A DNA stretch of 64,000 nt from Pseudomonas sputi (lineage in GTDB: Bacteria > Pseudomonadota > Gammaproteobacteria > Pseudomonadales > Pseudomonadaceae), in assembly GCF_021603585.1 (NCBI RefSeq), contig NZ_BQHI01000013.1:92336-156335 (forward strand), written 5' to 3'. A model generated the notes under the pieces. It made no database searches. It was not told the DNA's origin and saw only the letters and a program-made list of their open reading frames with translations. The position numbers and the translations under genes were made by a program. Of this stretch, positions 7,812 through 19,756 are shown one piece after another; position 1 is the stretch's first letter; the number at the start of each line of letters is the position of its first letter.

Positions 7812-9406
7812 ATGGCCCGACAATCCCTGCTCAGCCTGCCGCTGCCCGCACCACCGCTGAAAGCACGGCGCTCATGGCCAAGCCTTGGCCAGCGCCTGCT
7901 GCCGTGGCTGTTGCCCCTCACCCTGTTCGCCCTGTGGTGGCTGGCGGCGCGCAATCAATGGATGAGCGAACAGATCCTGCCGGCGCCGTCACTGGTGTGG
8001 AACAGCGCGATCGAGTTGTCTCAGGGCGAGTTATGGAGTCACTTGTGGATCAGCCTGCAACGGTTGTTCTGGGGACTGCTGGCAGGCGTTACCGCCGGCG
8101 CGGTGCTCGGTGCGGCGCTGGGCTTCAGCCGTCGCCTTGAACGCTTGATCTTCCCGACCTTCGCCGGCCTGGCCCAGGTGCCGACGCTGGCGTGGATTCC
8201 GCTGTTCATGGTGTTTTTCGGCATCGGCGAAACGCTGAAACTGGTGGTGCTGATCAAGGCCATCGTGGTGCCGGTGACCCTGCACACGCTGGTCGGCGTG
8301 CGCGATGCGCAACCGAAACTGCGTGAAGCCGCCGCCGTGTTGCGCCTGCCGCCACGCCTGTTGATCCGCCGACTGGTACTGCCCGCCGCCCTGCCGGCGT
8401 TCATGGCCGGCGTGCGTCTGGCACTCGCCGCTGGCTGGACTTCATTGCTCGCGGTGGAGCTGCTGGCCTCCAGCGAAGGCATCGGTTACCTGATGGTCTG
8501 GGCGCGTCAGCTGTTCATGCTCGACATCGTCTTCGTGTGCATCGTCGTAATCGGCCTGATCGGCGTGGCGATGGATCGCGGCATCGGTCTGCTGGACAGG
8601 AAACTGGTGCACTGGCCGCACCCGGCCACGGCGGAAATTCGTCGCGGCCCGCGCTACGAAGGCTGGCAGCGCGTACAGCCGTGGCTGCTGCCACTGGCGC
8701 TGTTTGCCCTGTGGCAACTGGCGGTCGACCAGCAATGGATCGATGCCAACATTCTGGTCAGCCCGTGGGTGGTGCTTGAGGCGACGAAAAACGGATTGCT
8801 CGACGGCACGTTGATTTCGGGCATGGCCCTGAGCCTGGGCCGCACCCTCGGCGGCCTGTTGATTGGCGGCGGCCTCGGCCTCGTGCTGGGTTTGCTGCTG
8901 GGTCTGTCGCGCACCAGCGAACGCGTACTCGGCCCGACCCTCGCCGCCCTGCGCCAGATTGCGATTTTCGCCTGGGTGCCGCTGCTCACCGCCTGGTTCG
9001 GCCTGGGCGAACTGGCCAAGTGGGTGTTCGTCGCCCTCGCCGCGTTCTTTCCATTGTTTGTCGCGACTCAACGCAGCGTCGCCAACCTCTCACCACAGCT
9101 CAACGAAGCCGCGAAGGTCCTGCGGCTGAGCCTCGGCCAGCGCCTGCGTCGATTGGTGTTGCCGGGCGCTGCACCGGGGATTTTCGCCGGCCTGCGTCTG
9201 AGCCTGATCTACGCCTGGCTCGGCACCATCGGCGCCGAATATTTCATGCCGTCCAACGGCGGCATCGGCAGCCAGATGATCGGCGCCCAACAACTGCTGC
9301 GCATGGACCTGATCATGGCCGGGATGCTGCTGGTCGGCCTCACCGGCGCCCTGCTCAACCTCATTGGCCAACGCCTTGAAATCCGCGCCACCCGCTGGAG
9401 ACACGC

Positions 9407-9410
<4 letters not shown>
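7812..9410 (+). CDS. atsB: Sulfate-ester ABC transporter permease AtsB (two fused permease domains)
   Basis: This is a 532-residue membrane protein made of two homologous SsuC/TauC-type permease halves, about residues 30-265 and 285-530. Each half carries its own ATPase-contact loop (EAAAVLRLPPRL and EAAKVLRLSLGQ). The start at 7812 is chosen because GGAGGT precedes it by five bases; an upstream in-frame ATG at 7770 lacks this. The fusion of two permeases into one polypeptide is a known property of AtsB and sets it apart from homodimeric SsuC. The stop overlaps the atsC start (ATGA), indicating translational coupling. Confidence 0.9.
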
Positions 9411-11847
<2,437 letters not shown>

Positions 11848-11863
11848 GGGTAGCTGACGCAAC

Positions 11864-11889
11864 GCTATCGCCGGTTGGCCGGCAATAGC
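11864..11889. terminator. Stem-loop between convergent atsA and desaturase genes
   Basis: GCTATCGCCGG / CCGGCAATAGC forms an 11-bp stem with one mismatch and a TTGG loop, between two convergent genes. There is no T-tract. It is a probable bidirectional termination or mRNA-end structure. Confidence 0.5.
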
Positions 11890-11900
11890 CTCGGATACCT

Positions 11901-12974
11901 TCAAGCCTGAGCCGTCTGCACTTCTTTCTGCTGGACTTCTTCCTTGCGAACAAACCGGTTCGCCCGCCCGAACGTCCCGAAATCATTGAACCTGACGCCC
12001 ATCTCCCGCATCACCTTATGCGCCACCGGTACCGTCAACTGGCGAATGTAAAACGGCTCCTTCACCACAAAATGATGAATCCCGTGACTGCTGCCGAAGT
12101 TGAAGCAGAACGCCTGCAACGGCCACAGCCACCACGGGTTCAACACCTGGCACTGCTGAAGGACATTACCCGGTTCCACATCCCCGTAGTAATGCATGTT
12201 CGAACTGATGAAGTGCAGGCAAAAGGTGCGCAACACGTTCGGGCCAATGATCACCACGGCGGCGATATCGATGACCTGCATCACCGCCAGTGTGGTCGCT
12301 GACCATTCAATCGGCGAGCCCATCAGGTAGGCGATCCCGTTGGCGGCATGGAACCCGAGAAACACATACCACGCGCCCCAATGCACTAGCGCCAACGGTG
12401 CGTACACCTTCAGCGTGCGTTTGATGATGCTGAACTTGTGCGCCCAGGTCTTGGCCCGCAGCATGCGGATGAACGCCGACATCACGTTGTCCCCGACCAT
12501 CAGCAACCGCGCAAAACCCCAGGGCTCGCCGTTGGTGATCGCCCGTTCTTCCATGTCGGCTTCGGTGCCGGACACCTTGTGATGATTGAGGTGCAAATGA
12601 CGGCGAATCCACGGGTTGATCGTGCTCGGCCGCGCCAGCCATACCAGCCCCATCATCAGGTTGTGCGGCACGCGCTGTTTGCGGAAATACATGCTGTGGA
12701 TCAGGTCGTGTTCGAGTTCGTGGGTCAGCGAAGCGAAAAACGCGTTGAGCAACAGGCACGCCCACCAGGCCATGTGCCCGGTGATATAGAGCGCCGCCGA
12801 ACCGATCATCCCGGCCAGGGCAAACGCCAAAATCCCCGCGCCGAGGGCGTCCTGATGCTGGAGAATCGGGTAGCGCTCGCGCAGCTCGACGCCTTTGGCC
12901 AGCACCACTTCGCGAATATGCGCTGATCGCTGGGCAGCATTGTGTCGCTGGGGACTTGCAGAAGTACGGTCCAT
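11901..12974 (-). CDS. Membrane fatty acid desaturase-like di-iron protein
   Basis: This 357-residue membrane protein carries the three histidine boxes of the fatty acid desaturase/hydroxylase superfamily: HELEH (residues 85-89), HLHLNHH (126-132) and HGIHHF near residue 300. Hydrophobic segments surround the first two boxes. It is divergent from an AraC-family gene that is the likely regulator. It is not the DesA gene at 25116, which has a different His-box pattern. The substrate (acyl chain, alkane or another lipid) cannot be decided from the sequence. Confidence 0.85.
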   Translation of the reverse strand: MDRTSASPQRHNAAQRSAHIREVVLAKGVELRERYPILQHQDALGAGILAFALAGMIGSAALYITGHMAWWACLLLNAFFASLTHELEHDLIHSMYFRKQRVPHNLMMGLVWLARPSTINPWIRRHLHLNHHKVSGTEADMEERAITNGEPWGFARLLMVGDNVMSAFIRMLRAKTWAHKFSIIKRTLKVYAPLALVHWGAWYVFLGFHAANGIAYLMGSPIEWSATTLAVMQVIDIAAVVIIGPNVLRTFCLHFISSNMHYYGDVEPGNVLQQCQVLNPWWLWPLQAFCFNFGSSHGIHHFVVKEPFYIRQLTVPVAHKVMREMGVRFNDFGTFGRANRFVRKEEVQQKEVQTAQA

Positions 12975-13074
12975 GCTTCCATCCTCTGGTTATTGATGTT
13001 CGCATCCTGCCCCGCGCAGGATCCGGACGCGGTAGCCGAGAACGCCAACCTGTTGACCGGAAGCGCCAATCAGC

Positions 13075-14079
13075 ATGAAGGAACCGACTTCTCTCGCCAG
13101 CTGGACCCGTGCCCTGCGCAAGCAACTCGACGCGCTGGGGCTGGACAGCACTGCCCTGTGCCAGCAGGCCGGGCTCGATCCGCAACTGATGGACGACCCG
13201 AATGCCCGCTATCCGTTGTCCGCGACCACCCGCCTGTGGGAAATCGCGGTACAGGTGAGCGGCGATCCGGCGATCGGCTTGCGGGTGTCGCGGTTCGTCA
13301 GCCCCACGACCTTTCACGCGCTGGGCTATGCGTTAGTGGCCAGCGGCAGCCTGCGGGAAGTGTTCGAGCGGATCGTGCGTTATCACCAGGTGGTCAGCGA
13401 CGCGCTGGAACTGGAGCTGACCCGCACTGAGGACCGCTACCGCTTTCGCCTGAAAATCCCCACCGCCAACCCGGCGCCCGCCTTCGAAGCCATCGACGCC
13501 TTCGCCGCGATCTACGTGCGCACCTGCCGCAATCGCCTGGGCCGCGACTACGCGCCGCTGGCGGTGTATCTACGTCGCCCGGAACCGACCGATGCGCATC
13601 AATGGCACAAGGTGTTCCGTTCGCCGGTGCATTTTTCCGCCGAAGAGGACCGCATCGAATTCGCCCTCACCGACTTCGACAGCCACCTCGACGACGCGAA
13701 CCCGGAACTGGCCGAGCACAACGAAGCGGTACTCAAGCGCACTCTGGCCCAGCTCAAGCCCCTGACCTGGGAGCGCAAGGTGCGTGACGCCATCGAAGAA
13801 CAACTGCCCGAAGGCGAACCCAGCGCCGAACGCATCGCCCAGGCCCTGCACCTGAGCCTGCGCAGCCTGCAACGGCATCTGGCGGACGAGGGTTGTCGCT
13901 TCGATACGTTATTGAATGAAAGCCGCGAAAACCTCGCACTGCTGCACCTGCGCGATCCGCAATGCTCGCTGAGTGAGGTCAGTTACCTGCTGGGATTTGC
14001 CGACACCAGCAGCTTCAGTCGGGCGTTCAAACGCTGGACCGGGATGACGCCGGGGCAGTTTCGGGATCAGTTGCGCTGA
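13075..14079 (+). CDS. AraC-family transcriptional regulator
   Basis: This 334-residue protein has an N-terminal domain of the arabinose-binding-like type seen in OruR/ArgR-like Pseudomonas AraC regulators (SATTRLWEIAVQVSGDPAIGL). Its C-terminal double helix-turn-helix (LHLSLRSLQRHLADEG and LLGFADTSSFSRAFKRWTG) is followed by TPGQFR. It is divergent from the desaturase-like gene, with about 100 bp between starts, and probably activates that gene in response to a lipid-derived ligand. The ligand is inferred only from context. Confidence 0.92.
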   Translation: MKEPTSLASWTRALRKQLDALGLDSTALCQQAGLDPQLMDDPNARYPLSATTRLWEIAVQVSGDPAIGLRVSRFVSPTTFHALGYALVASGSLREVFERIVRYHQVVSDALELELTRTEDRYRFRLKIPTANPAPAFEAIDAFAAIYVRTCRNRLGRDYAPLAVYLRRPEPTDAHQWHKVFRSPVHFSAEEDRIEFALTDFDSHLDDANPELAEHNEAVLKRTLAQLKPLTWERKVRDAIEEQLPEGEPSAERIAQALHLSLRSLQRHLADEGCRFDTLLNESRENLALLHLRDPQCSLSEVSYLLGFADTSSFSRAFKRWTGMTPGQFRDQLR

Positions 14080-14112
14080 AGGGGCTGGAATTTGTACTGA
14101 ATCGACCAGCCT

Positions 14113-14203
14113 CTTCGCGGGCAAGCCCGCTCCCACAAGGATTGGGGCGTACAGAAATCCGCGTCACACCTCGACTACTGTGGGAGCGGGCTTGCCCGCG
14201 AAG
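14113..14203. repeat. REP pair, perfect 25-bp inverted copies
   Basis: The sequence at 14113-14137 (CTTCGCGGGCAAGCCCGCTC...) is repeated as its exact reverse complement at 14179-14203, separated by 41 bases, between the convergent AraC and sensor-kinase genes. Each copy is itself palindromic (GCGGGCAAGCCCGC). It is a typical Pseudomonas REP doublet. Confidence 0.9.
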
Positions 14204-14210
14204 AAGCCAT

Positions 14211-15596
14211 TCAGATCGCTGCAAATCCAAGCTCAAAAACCGTACCCGTTGCACCACTGCTGACCCGCACCCGCCCCCCATGTAATTGCATGATCGACTG
14301 CACGATTGCCAGTCCCAATCCGCCGGAGTCTCCCGGTTCCGCGCGGGACGGGTCGACGCGGTAGAAGCGGTCGAACAGTTTGCCCAGGTGCTCATCCGCG
14401 ATGACCGGGCCGACGTTGTGGACTTGCAGCCAGCACAGGCCTGGTTCATCGCGCCGGCGCAGGCGGATGACCGAACCGGCATCGGCATGGCGCACGGCGT
14501 TGGCCAACAGGTTGCCCAAGGCGCGTTGCAGCAGTTGCTGATCCGCCAGCAACTCTCCGCTGAACGTGTTTTCGAGGCGGATTCCCCGGTCATCGGCCAG
14601 GGCTTCGAAGTAGTCGCACAACTCATCGCCGATGTCGTGCAACTTCAGCGTGCGCAGATCGAGTGCCCGTTCAGCCTGCTCTGCGCGAGCCAGGAACATC
14701 AGGTTCTCGGCCATGCGCTTGAGCCGTTCGAACTCGTCCATGTTCGACGCCAGCACCTCCTGATACTCCGCACTGCTGCGTGGATGATTCAGAGCCTGTC
14801 CGTTGCTGGCGAGCAGCGTGTGCAGGGGCGTGCGGATTTCGTGGGCGAGGTCGGCGGAAAACTGTGAGAGGCGCTGGAAGCCGTCGTCCAGCCGCCCGAG
14901 CATGCCATTCAGCGCGAGCACCGGCTCCAGCAATTCCGCTGGCGTGCCGGCGGTAGGAACCCGTTGGTCGAGGCTGCGCAGGTCGATGCCGCGCAGCGCT
15001 TCACTCAGCTTGCGCAGAGGTCGCAAACCACGGCGCAACAGCACCAGGCCCAACGTGAAGGCGAGCACGGCGCCCAGGCCGACGACCAGATACAAGCGCA
15101 GGCGATAGCTGCCGAGCATTTGTTCACGCTCGCTCAGCACTTTGCCGGCGATCACGGTCAGTGATTCACCGTTCGGGCCCTGGGCCTGACCCGACAACAG
15201 GGCCAGCTCGACACCGTCCGCCGCCTGCCAGGTCAACACATCGCGGCGTTGCGGCGGTTGATCCCGGGGGATGGCCTGCACGGGTGGCAATGCACGTTGG
15301 CGAGGGTTGATCGTGATCACATTCGAGCCGTCCGCGCGCTGCACCAGCAGCAAACTGTCGAGGTTGCCGAGCATGTTCTGGTACAGCCGTGGCCGGGCCT
15401 GCAAGGCGCCGAGGCTGTCGCTGTCGGCGAGCAACGCGCGCACCTGTTCCAGGCGACCGAGCAAGGCCATGTCGTCGCGCCAGGCGATTTCCGAGGCCAG
15501 CGAGCGATACAGGAACACGCCAATCACGCTGAGCACCAACGCGCAGACGGCGGCGAACGCCAGGGCCAGGCGCCAGGCGATGGATCTAGTGCGCAT
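14211..15596 (-). CDS. Sensor histidine kinase, heavy-metal/HprS-type
   Basis: This 461-residue sensor kinase has two membrane segments (about 8-30 and 168-188) around a periplasmic domain, then HAMP, a dimerisation domain with His252 (HEIRTP), and an ATPase domain with N box ([10 protein letters not shown]), DSGGLGLAI and a G-rich end. It resembles CusS/HprS-type kinases. Its start overlaps the 3' end of the response regulator gene by 11 bases. The pair is divergent from hbpS-like and hiuH-like genes, an arrangement like E. coli hprRS next to hiuH, whose signal is oxidant (HOCl, H2O2) or copper. The signal here is inferred. Confidence 0.92.
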   Translation of the reverse strand: MRTRSIAWRLALAFAAVCALVLSVIGVFLYRSLASEIAWRDDMALLGRLEQVRALLADSDSLGALQARPRLYQNMLGNLDSLLLVQRADGSNVITINPRQRALPPVQAIPRDQPPQRRDVLTWQAADGVELALLSGQAQGPNGESLTVIAGKVLSEREQMLGSYRLRLYLVVGLGAVLAFTLGLVLLRRGLRPLRKLSEALRGIDLRSLDQRVPTAGTPAELLEPVLALNGMLGRLDDGFQRLSQFSADLAHEIRTPLHTLLASNGQALNHPRSSAEYQEVLASNMDEFERLKRMAENLMFLARAEQAERALDLRTLKLHDIGDELCDYFEALADDRGIRLENTFSGELLADQQLLQRALGNLLANAVRHADAGSVIRLRRRDEPGLCWLQVHNVGPVIADEHLGKLFDRFYRVDPSRAEPGDSGGLGLAIVQSIMQLHGGRVRVSSGATGTVFELGFAAI

Positions 15597-16266
15597 CGTC
15601 GGGCGCTTCGAGTTGATAGCCGACCCCGCGCACGGTGTGGATCAGCTTCGGCATGTACGGATCATCGACTTTCGAACGCAGCCGGCGCACCGCGACTTCG
15701 ACCATGTTGGTGTCGCTGTCGAAATTCAGGTTCCACACCTGCGAAGCAATCAGCGTGCGCGACAGCACTTCGCCCTGACGACTGGCGAGCAGATGCAGCA
15801 GGGCGAACTCCTTGTTGGTCAGGGCGATGCGCTGGCCGCCACGGCTGACCCGACGGCGCAGTACGTCGATTTCCAGATCGGCGATGTTGTACGACTCGGC
15901 CTCGCGCAGCGGCCCGCGCCGCAACAACGTGCGCACCCGCGCGAGCAATTCGGCGAAGGCGAACGGCTTGAGCAAATAGTCATCGGCCCCCAGTTCGAGG
16001 CCGCGCACGCGGTCTTCGATGGCGTCCTTCGCCGTCAGGAACAGCACCGGCGTGGCGCCGCGCTGGCGGATTAGCTGGAGCAATTGCCAGCCGTTGAGGC
16101 CCGGCAGCATCACGTCGAGGATGATCAGGTCATATGCCTGCTGCTCAATAAAGTAGCGCCCGTCGAGACCATTGAGTGCTACATCCACGGCAAAACCGGA
16201 CTCGCCCAGCCCTTTGGCGATGAAGTTCGCGGTTTTGGCTTCATCTTCTACGACCAGCAAACGCAT
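15586..16266 (-). CDS. OmpR-family response regulator, HprR/CusR-like
   Basis: This 226-residue regulator starts at ATG 16266; a longer frame to 16449 is rejected because the receiver domain begins exactly at [10 protein letters not shown]. Asp51 is the phosphoacceptor, with Lys in LLKPFAF. The C-terminal OmpR-type winged helix includes [13 protein letters not shown] and [17 protein letters not shown]. It forms an operon with the kinase that follows. The likely binding site is the palindrome at 16321-16336, which sits between this gene and the divergent hbpS-like gene. Confidence 0.93.
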   Translation of the reverse strand: MRLLVVEDEAKTANFIAKGLGESGFAVDVALNGLDGRYFIEQQAYDLIILDVMLPGLNGWQLLQLIRQRGATPVLFLTAKDAIEDRVRGLELGADDYLLKPFAFAELLARVRTLLRRGPLREAESYNIADLEIDVLRRRVSRGGQRIALTNKEFALLHLLASRQGEVLSRTLIASQVWNLNFDSDTNMVEVAVRRLRSKVDDPYMPKLIHTVRGVGYQLEAPDDAH

Positions 16267-16320
16267 GGCACACCTCGCTTGATCAGAGACACAGGCTAGG
16301 CCCCTTCGGCGCCGTTGCCC

Positions 16321-16336
16321 ATTACAAACTTGTAAT
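16321..16336. promoter_or_regulatory. Palindromic response-regulator box (HprR/CusR type)
   Basis: ATTACAA-AC-TTGTAAT is a perfect inverted repeat with 7-bp arms in the gap between the divergent response regulator and hbpS-like genes. It matches the CATTACAAnnTTGTAATG type reported for E. coli HprR and CusR. It probably mediates autoregulation and induction of the divergent operon. Confidence 0.75.
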
Positions 16337-16402
16337 CCGACTGACGAGGTTTCGACGGGGACCGGCGGATAAGGTGGTGGCCTTCGCTTATGGAGCCTGT
16401 CC

Positions 16403-16885
16403 ATGTTTGCTAAATACTTGATCGCCAGCCTGGCAATCAGCTTCGGCACTGCCGCAATCGCCGCGCCTGAGCTGCCCCGTCACGCCGATCTCGATCTGAA
16501 AACCGCACGGCTGCTGGCCGACACGGCGCTGCAACACTGCACTGGCACGGTGTCGGTGCTCGACCGTGGCGGCAACCTGCTGGTGACCTTGCGCGGCGAC
16601 GGTATCGGCCCGCACAACACCGTCGCCAGCCAACGCAAGGCCTACACCGCGCTATCGACGAAAACCCCGACCCGATTGTTCGCCGAGCGCGCCCGCAGCA
16701 ACCCGGAAACCGCCAACCTCAACACCCTCGATGAATTGCTGTTGCTCGGCGGCGGCATCCCGTTGTTTGCCGGCAAGGAACTGGTCGGCGCCATGGGCGT
16801 GGCCGGTTCCGGCGGCGGCGAGCAGGACGAAAACTGCGCGATCAAGGCTGCCGACATCGTCGGCCTGTCCATCAACCGTACTTGA
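16403..16885 (+). CDS. Exported HbpS/GlcG-family protein
   Basis: This 160-residue protein has a signal peptide (cleavage near AAIAAP) followed by a single GlcG/HbpS-like domain ([56 protein letters not shown]). Family members include heme-binding sensors of redox stress in Streptomyces and GlcG of unknown role. Here it is periplasmic, the first gene of an operon divergent from a two-component system and 16 bases upstream of a hydroxyisourate hydrolase-like gene. A role in oxidant or heme/metal handling is inferred from this context. Confidence 0.82.
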   Translation: MFAKYLIASLAISFGTAAIAAPELPRHADLDLKTARLLADTALQHCTGTVSVLDRGGNLLVTLRGDGIGPHNTVASQRKAYTALSTKTPTRLFAERARSNPETANLNTLDELLLLGGGIPLFAGKELVGAMGVAGSGGGEQDENCAIKAADIVGLSINRT

Positions 16886-16901
16886 ACCCAGGAGCATCTC
16901 C

Positions 16902-17312
16902 ATGACCCCACTGCGCATGACTTTCGCCGCGCTCGGCCTGAGCGCTTTTTCGAGCCTGGCGCTGGCTGCCGGCAACCCGCTGAGCGTTCACGTGCTCAAT
17001 CTGGAAAACGGCCTGCCGTCACCGGGCATCAACGTGACGCTGGAACGCCACGTGGGCCAGGACTGGCAGTCGCTGGCGCAGGGCACCACCAATGAACAGG
17101 GGCGGATTGCCGAACTGTTCCCGGCGAACAAACCGTTCGAGGCGGGTGAATATCGGGTGGTGTTCAAGACCGGTGAGTACTTCGAGAAGGCGAAGCACGA
17201 GACATTCTTTCCAGAGATTCCAGTGATTTTTAAAGTGAAGCAGACGGATCAGCACTATCACATTCCGCTGCTGCTCAGCCCGTACGGCTTCTCCACTTAT
17301 CGCGGTTCGTAG
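16902..17312 (+). CDS. Periplasmic transthyretin-like protein / 5-hydroxyisourate hydrolase
   Basis: This 136-residue protein starts at ATG 16902 with AGGAG upstream. It has a signal peptide ending near LALAAG, then the transthyretin fold of HIUase: LSVHVLNLENGLPSPGINV near the start, a central GRIAELF and the diagnostic C-terminal YRGS. HIUase converts 5-hydroxyisourate to OHCU in urate breakdown. Like E. coli HiuH (YedX), this one is exported and linked to an HprRS-type two-component system, so it may serve oxidant defence rather than purine catabolism; there are no urate genes nearby. Confidence 0.88.
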   Translation: MTPLRMTFAALGLSAFSSLALAAGNPLSVHVLNLENGLPSPGINVTLERHVGQDWQSLAQGTTNEQGRIAELFPANKPFEAGEYRVVFKTGEYFEKAKHETFFPEIPVIFKVKQTDQHYHIPLLLSPYGFSTYRGS

Positions 17313-17329
17313 AAACAACATCGATCCAA

Positions 17330-17357
17330 TGTGGGAGCGGGCAAGCCCGCTCCCACA
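17330..17357. repeat. REP palindrome
   Basis: A 13-bp perfect stem, TGTGGGAGCGGGC-AA-GCCCGCTCCCACA, lies between convergent hiuH-like and Crp-like genes. It is a single REP-type element that could also end transcription of both genes. Confidence 0.85.
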
Positions 17358-17373
17358 GGGAAACCCGTGTTCT

Positions 17374-18057
17374 TCAGAGGGTCGCCAGCGCGCGCAGTCG
17401 TGCAGCGTCGAGGATTTCGATCTCGCCATAACTCAAGCCGATAATCCCCTGCCCCTGCAACTCCTTGAGGATCTGGTTGGTGGTCTGCCGCGACAGCGAC
17501 AGCATCGACGCCAGCTGTTCCTGAGGCAGTTGCAGCACTCGGCGCGGCGGGTCCAGTTCGCCGTAGCCTTCGGCGATCATCAGCAGACGATGGGCCAGAC
17601 GCGCCGGGGCCGGCAGCAGGCTCAGCTGTTCGAGGTTGATAAAGGTCAGGCGCAGTTTGTGGCTCATCAACAGCGCGAGATGCCGCCAGTAGACGGGTTG
17701 CTCGTCGAGCAGTTTCAGCAGCGTGGCCTGGGGAATGTTCAGCAGCGTGCAGGGCCCGACCGCGTAGGCATCATGGGTGCGGGGCTGGCCGTCGAACAGG
17801 CAGATTTCGCCAAACCAGTGCGGTGCCTCCACCAGACTCAGCAACGCCTCCTTGCCCTGCTCGCTGACTGCGCCGATGCGCACTGCGCCGTCGAGCACCG
17901 CGTACAGGCCGCACGGCGCATCGCCGCGCTGGAACAGCCGCTGCCCCGCCGCCAGCCGCCGCTCCTTGGCCGCCGCCAGCAGACTATCCTGAAAGGACGA
18001 GGGCAGATGACTGAACCATTGCCCGGTCAGCAGGCGCTCGCGCCAGACCTTATCCAT
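17374..18057 (-). CDS. Crp/Fnr-family transcriptional regulator
   Basis: This 227-residue protein has an N-terminal cyclic-nucleotide-binding-like beta roll (GQRLFQRGD, GLYAVLDGAVRIG, WFGEICLFDG), a long dimer helix and a C-terminal winged helix (LPQEQLASMLSLSRQTTNQILKEL). There is no Fnr-type N-terminal cysteine cluster, so iron-sulfur oxygen sensing is unlikely. It is a single gene divergent from an Mpo1-like membrane protein gene, which it may control. Ligand and targets are unknown. Confidence 0.9.
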   Translation of the reverse strand: MDKVWRERLLTGQWFSHLPSSFQDSLLAAAKERRLAAGQRLFQRGDAPCGLYAVLDGAVRIGAVSEQGKEALLSLVEAPHWFGEICLFDGQPRTHDAYAVGPCTLLNIPQATLLKLLDEQPVYWRHLALLMSHKLRLTFINLEQLSLLPAPARLAHRLLMIAEGYGELDPPRRVLQLPQEQLASMLSLSRQTTNQILKELQGQGIIGLSYGEIEILDAARLRALATL

Positions 18058-18142
18058 GCGTTCTCCGAAAGATTGTCGCCTGCCTGACAGAGCGAGCCGT
18101 GAACCCGGGGCATGATTCGATCACCCTACAGGAGGAACAACA

Positions 18143-18667
18143 ATGAAAAGCCTCGTCGATCATTTGAGTCAATACGCCGCTTACCACCGTGACCCGCGCA
18201 ACATCGCCAGCCACTTTATCGGGATTCCGCTGATTGTGGTGGCGGTGGCCGTGCTGTTGTCGCGGCCGGAAGGGTCGGTGGGCGGGTTGTGGATTTCCCC
18301 GGCGGTGATCGTCGCCCTTGCTTCGGCGGGGTTTTACCTGCGTCTGGAACTGAAGCTCGGGGTTTTGATGACGGTACTGATGGGCTTGTCGGTCTGGGCC
18401 GGGCATGTGCTGGCGCAGCAGAGCACCCTGGTCTGGCTGAGCGCAGGTCTGGCGATGTTCGTGATCGGCTGGGTGATCCAGTTTGTCGGCCATCACTATG
18501 AAGGGCGCAAACCGGCGTTTGTCGATGACTTGAGCGGGTTGATCGTCGGGCCGCTGTTTGTGGTGGCCGAACTGGCGTTCATGCTCGGGATGCGGCATGA
18601 GCTGAAAGAGCAGATCGAGGCGCGGGCAGGTGTGGTGCGGGTCAATCCGAATCGCGCGGCTGTCTGA
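18143..18667 (+). CDS. DUF962 / Mpo1-like membrane protein
   Basis: This 174-residue protein has four or five hydrophobic segments, beginning with LVDHLSQYAAYHRDPRNIASHFIGIPL. The family pattern includes conserved His residues (YHRDPRN..SHFIG, QFVGHHYEGRKPAF). The DUF962 family includes yeast Mpo1, a 2-hydroxy fatty acid dioxygenase that uses iron. AGGAGG lies nine bases upstream of the start. A role in alpha-oxidation of hydroxy fatty acids is possible from family knowledge; nothing in the neighbourhood confirms it. Confidence 0.85.
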   Translation: MKSLVDHLSQYAAYHRDPRNIASHFIGIPLIVVAVAVLLSRPEGSVGGLWISPAVIVALASAGFYLRLELKLGVLMTVLMGLSVWAGHVLAQQSTLVWLSAGLAMFVIGWVIQFVGHHYEGRKPAFVDDLSGLIVGPLFVVAELAFMLGMRHELKEQIEARAGVVRVNPNRAAV

Positions 18668-18687
18668 ACCACTGCCCGGCTCGCTCG

Positions 18688-18747
18688 TTCCCACGCTCTG
18701 CGTGGGAATGCATCCCGTGAAGCTCCGCGTCACCGTGGACGCGGAGC
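18688..18747. repeat. Two adjacent palindromes after the Mpo1-like gene
   Basis: TTCCCACGC-TCT-GCGTGGGAA (18688-18708) is followed by GCTCCGCGTC-accgtg-GACGCGGAGC (18722-18747). They lie between convergent genes. The first shares its TTCCCACGCTC core with the palindromes at 4371 and 6450. They are probable REP-like elements with terminator potential. Confidence 0.75.
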
Positions 18748-18763
18748 GTGAGAACGCGTGAGA

Positions 18764-19753
18764 TCAAACGTTGGCGACTTTCTGCCAGACCTTCGGCTTG
18801 AAGAACAACGTCTCACCCTTGGCCAACCCGGTCAGGCTGTCGTGGTCTTTCACCACTTCCGCCTCGATCAGATCAGCCTGCCCCTCAACCTTCAACGTCA
18901 CCCGCGTGGTCGCGCCCAGCGGCCGGATATCGCGGACTTCGGCAGCGTGGTGATCCTCCAGTTCATGCCGCGACAGCGACACTTCATGCGGACGGAACAG
19001 CACGTGATTGTCATCGCCCAGATGCAGACGGTTCGAATCGCCGAGGAAGTGATAGACGAAATCGCTGGCCGGATTTTCGTAGACATCGCCCGGTGAGCCG
19101 ATCTGCTCGATGACACCCTTGTTCATCACCACGATACGGTCGGCCACTTCCATCGCCTCTTCCTGGTCGTGGGTCACGAACACCGAGGTCAGGTTGATGT
19201 CTTCGTGCAGGCGCGCCAGCCAGCGGCGCAGCTCTTTACGCACCTTGGCGTCGAGGGCGCCAAACGGCTCGTCGAGCAGCAGCACTTTCGGCTCTACCGC
19301 CAGCGCACGGGCCAGAGCGATACGCTGACGCTGGCCGCCGGACAGTTGCTCCGGATAACGATCCGACAGCCAGTCCAGTTGCACCATGTTCAGCAGCTCG
19401 TGAACCTTGGTCGCGATCTGGCTTTCGTTCGGGCGCTGGTTTTTCGGCTTCATGCGCAGGCCGAACGCGACGTTGTCAAACACGGTCATGTGGCGGAACA
19501 GGGCGTAGTGCTGGAACACGAAACCGACGTTGCGATCCCGCACGTCGTGGCCGGACACGTCCTCGCCGTGGAACACGATGTTGCCGTTATCCGGGGTTTC
19601 CAGACCGGCAATGATGCGCAGCAGGGTGGTCTTGCCGCAGCCGGACGGGCCGAGCAGCGCCACCAGTTCACCGCTGTGGATGTCCAGGCTGATGTTGTCC
19701 AGCGCCTTGAACGCATTGAAATTCTTGCTGACGTTACGCACTTCGATCGACAT
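18764..19753 (-). CDS. cysA: Sulfate/thiosulfate ABC transporter ATPase CysA
   Basis: This 329-residue ABC ATPase has Walker [10 protein letters not shown], signature [15 protein letters not shown], Walker [12 protein letters not shown], switch [14 protein letters not shown], and a C-terminal TOBE-like region from about residue 240 ([18 protein letters not shown]). The N-terminal [12 protein letters not shown] is typical of CysA. It is the last gene of the oscA-sbp-cysT-cysW-cysA series, three bases after cysW. It drives uptake of sulfate and thiosulfate. Confidence 0.96.
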   Translation of the reverse strand: MSIEVRNVSKNFNAFKALDNISLDIHSGELVALLGPSGCGKTTLLRIIAGLETPDNGNIVFHGEDVSGHDVRDRNVGFVFQHYALFRHMTVFDNVAFGLRMKPKNQRPNESQIATKVHELLNMVQLDWLSDRYPEQLSGGQRQRIALARALAVEPKVLLLDEPFGALDAKVRKELRRWLARLHEDINLTSVFVTHDQEEAMEVADRIVVMNKGVIEQIGSPGDVYENPASDFVYHFLGDSNRLHLGDDNHVLFRPHEVSLSRHELEDHHAAEVRDIRPLGATTRVTLKVEGQADLIEAEVVKDHDSLTGLAKGETLFFKPKVWQKVANV

Positions 19754-19756
19754 GAA

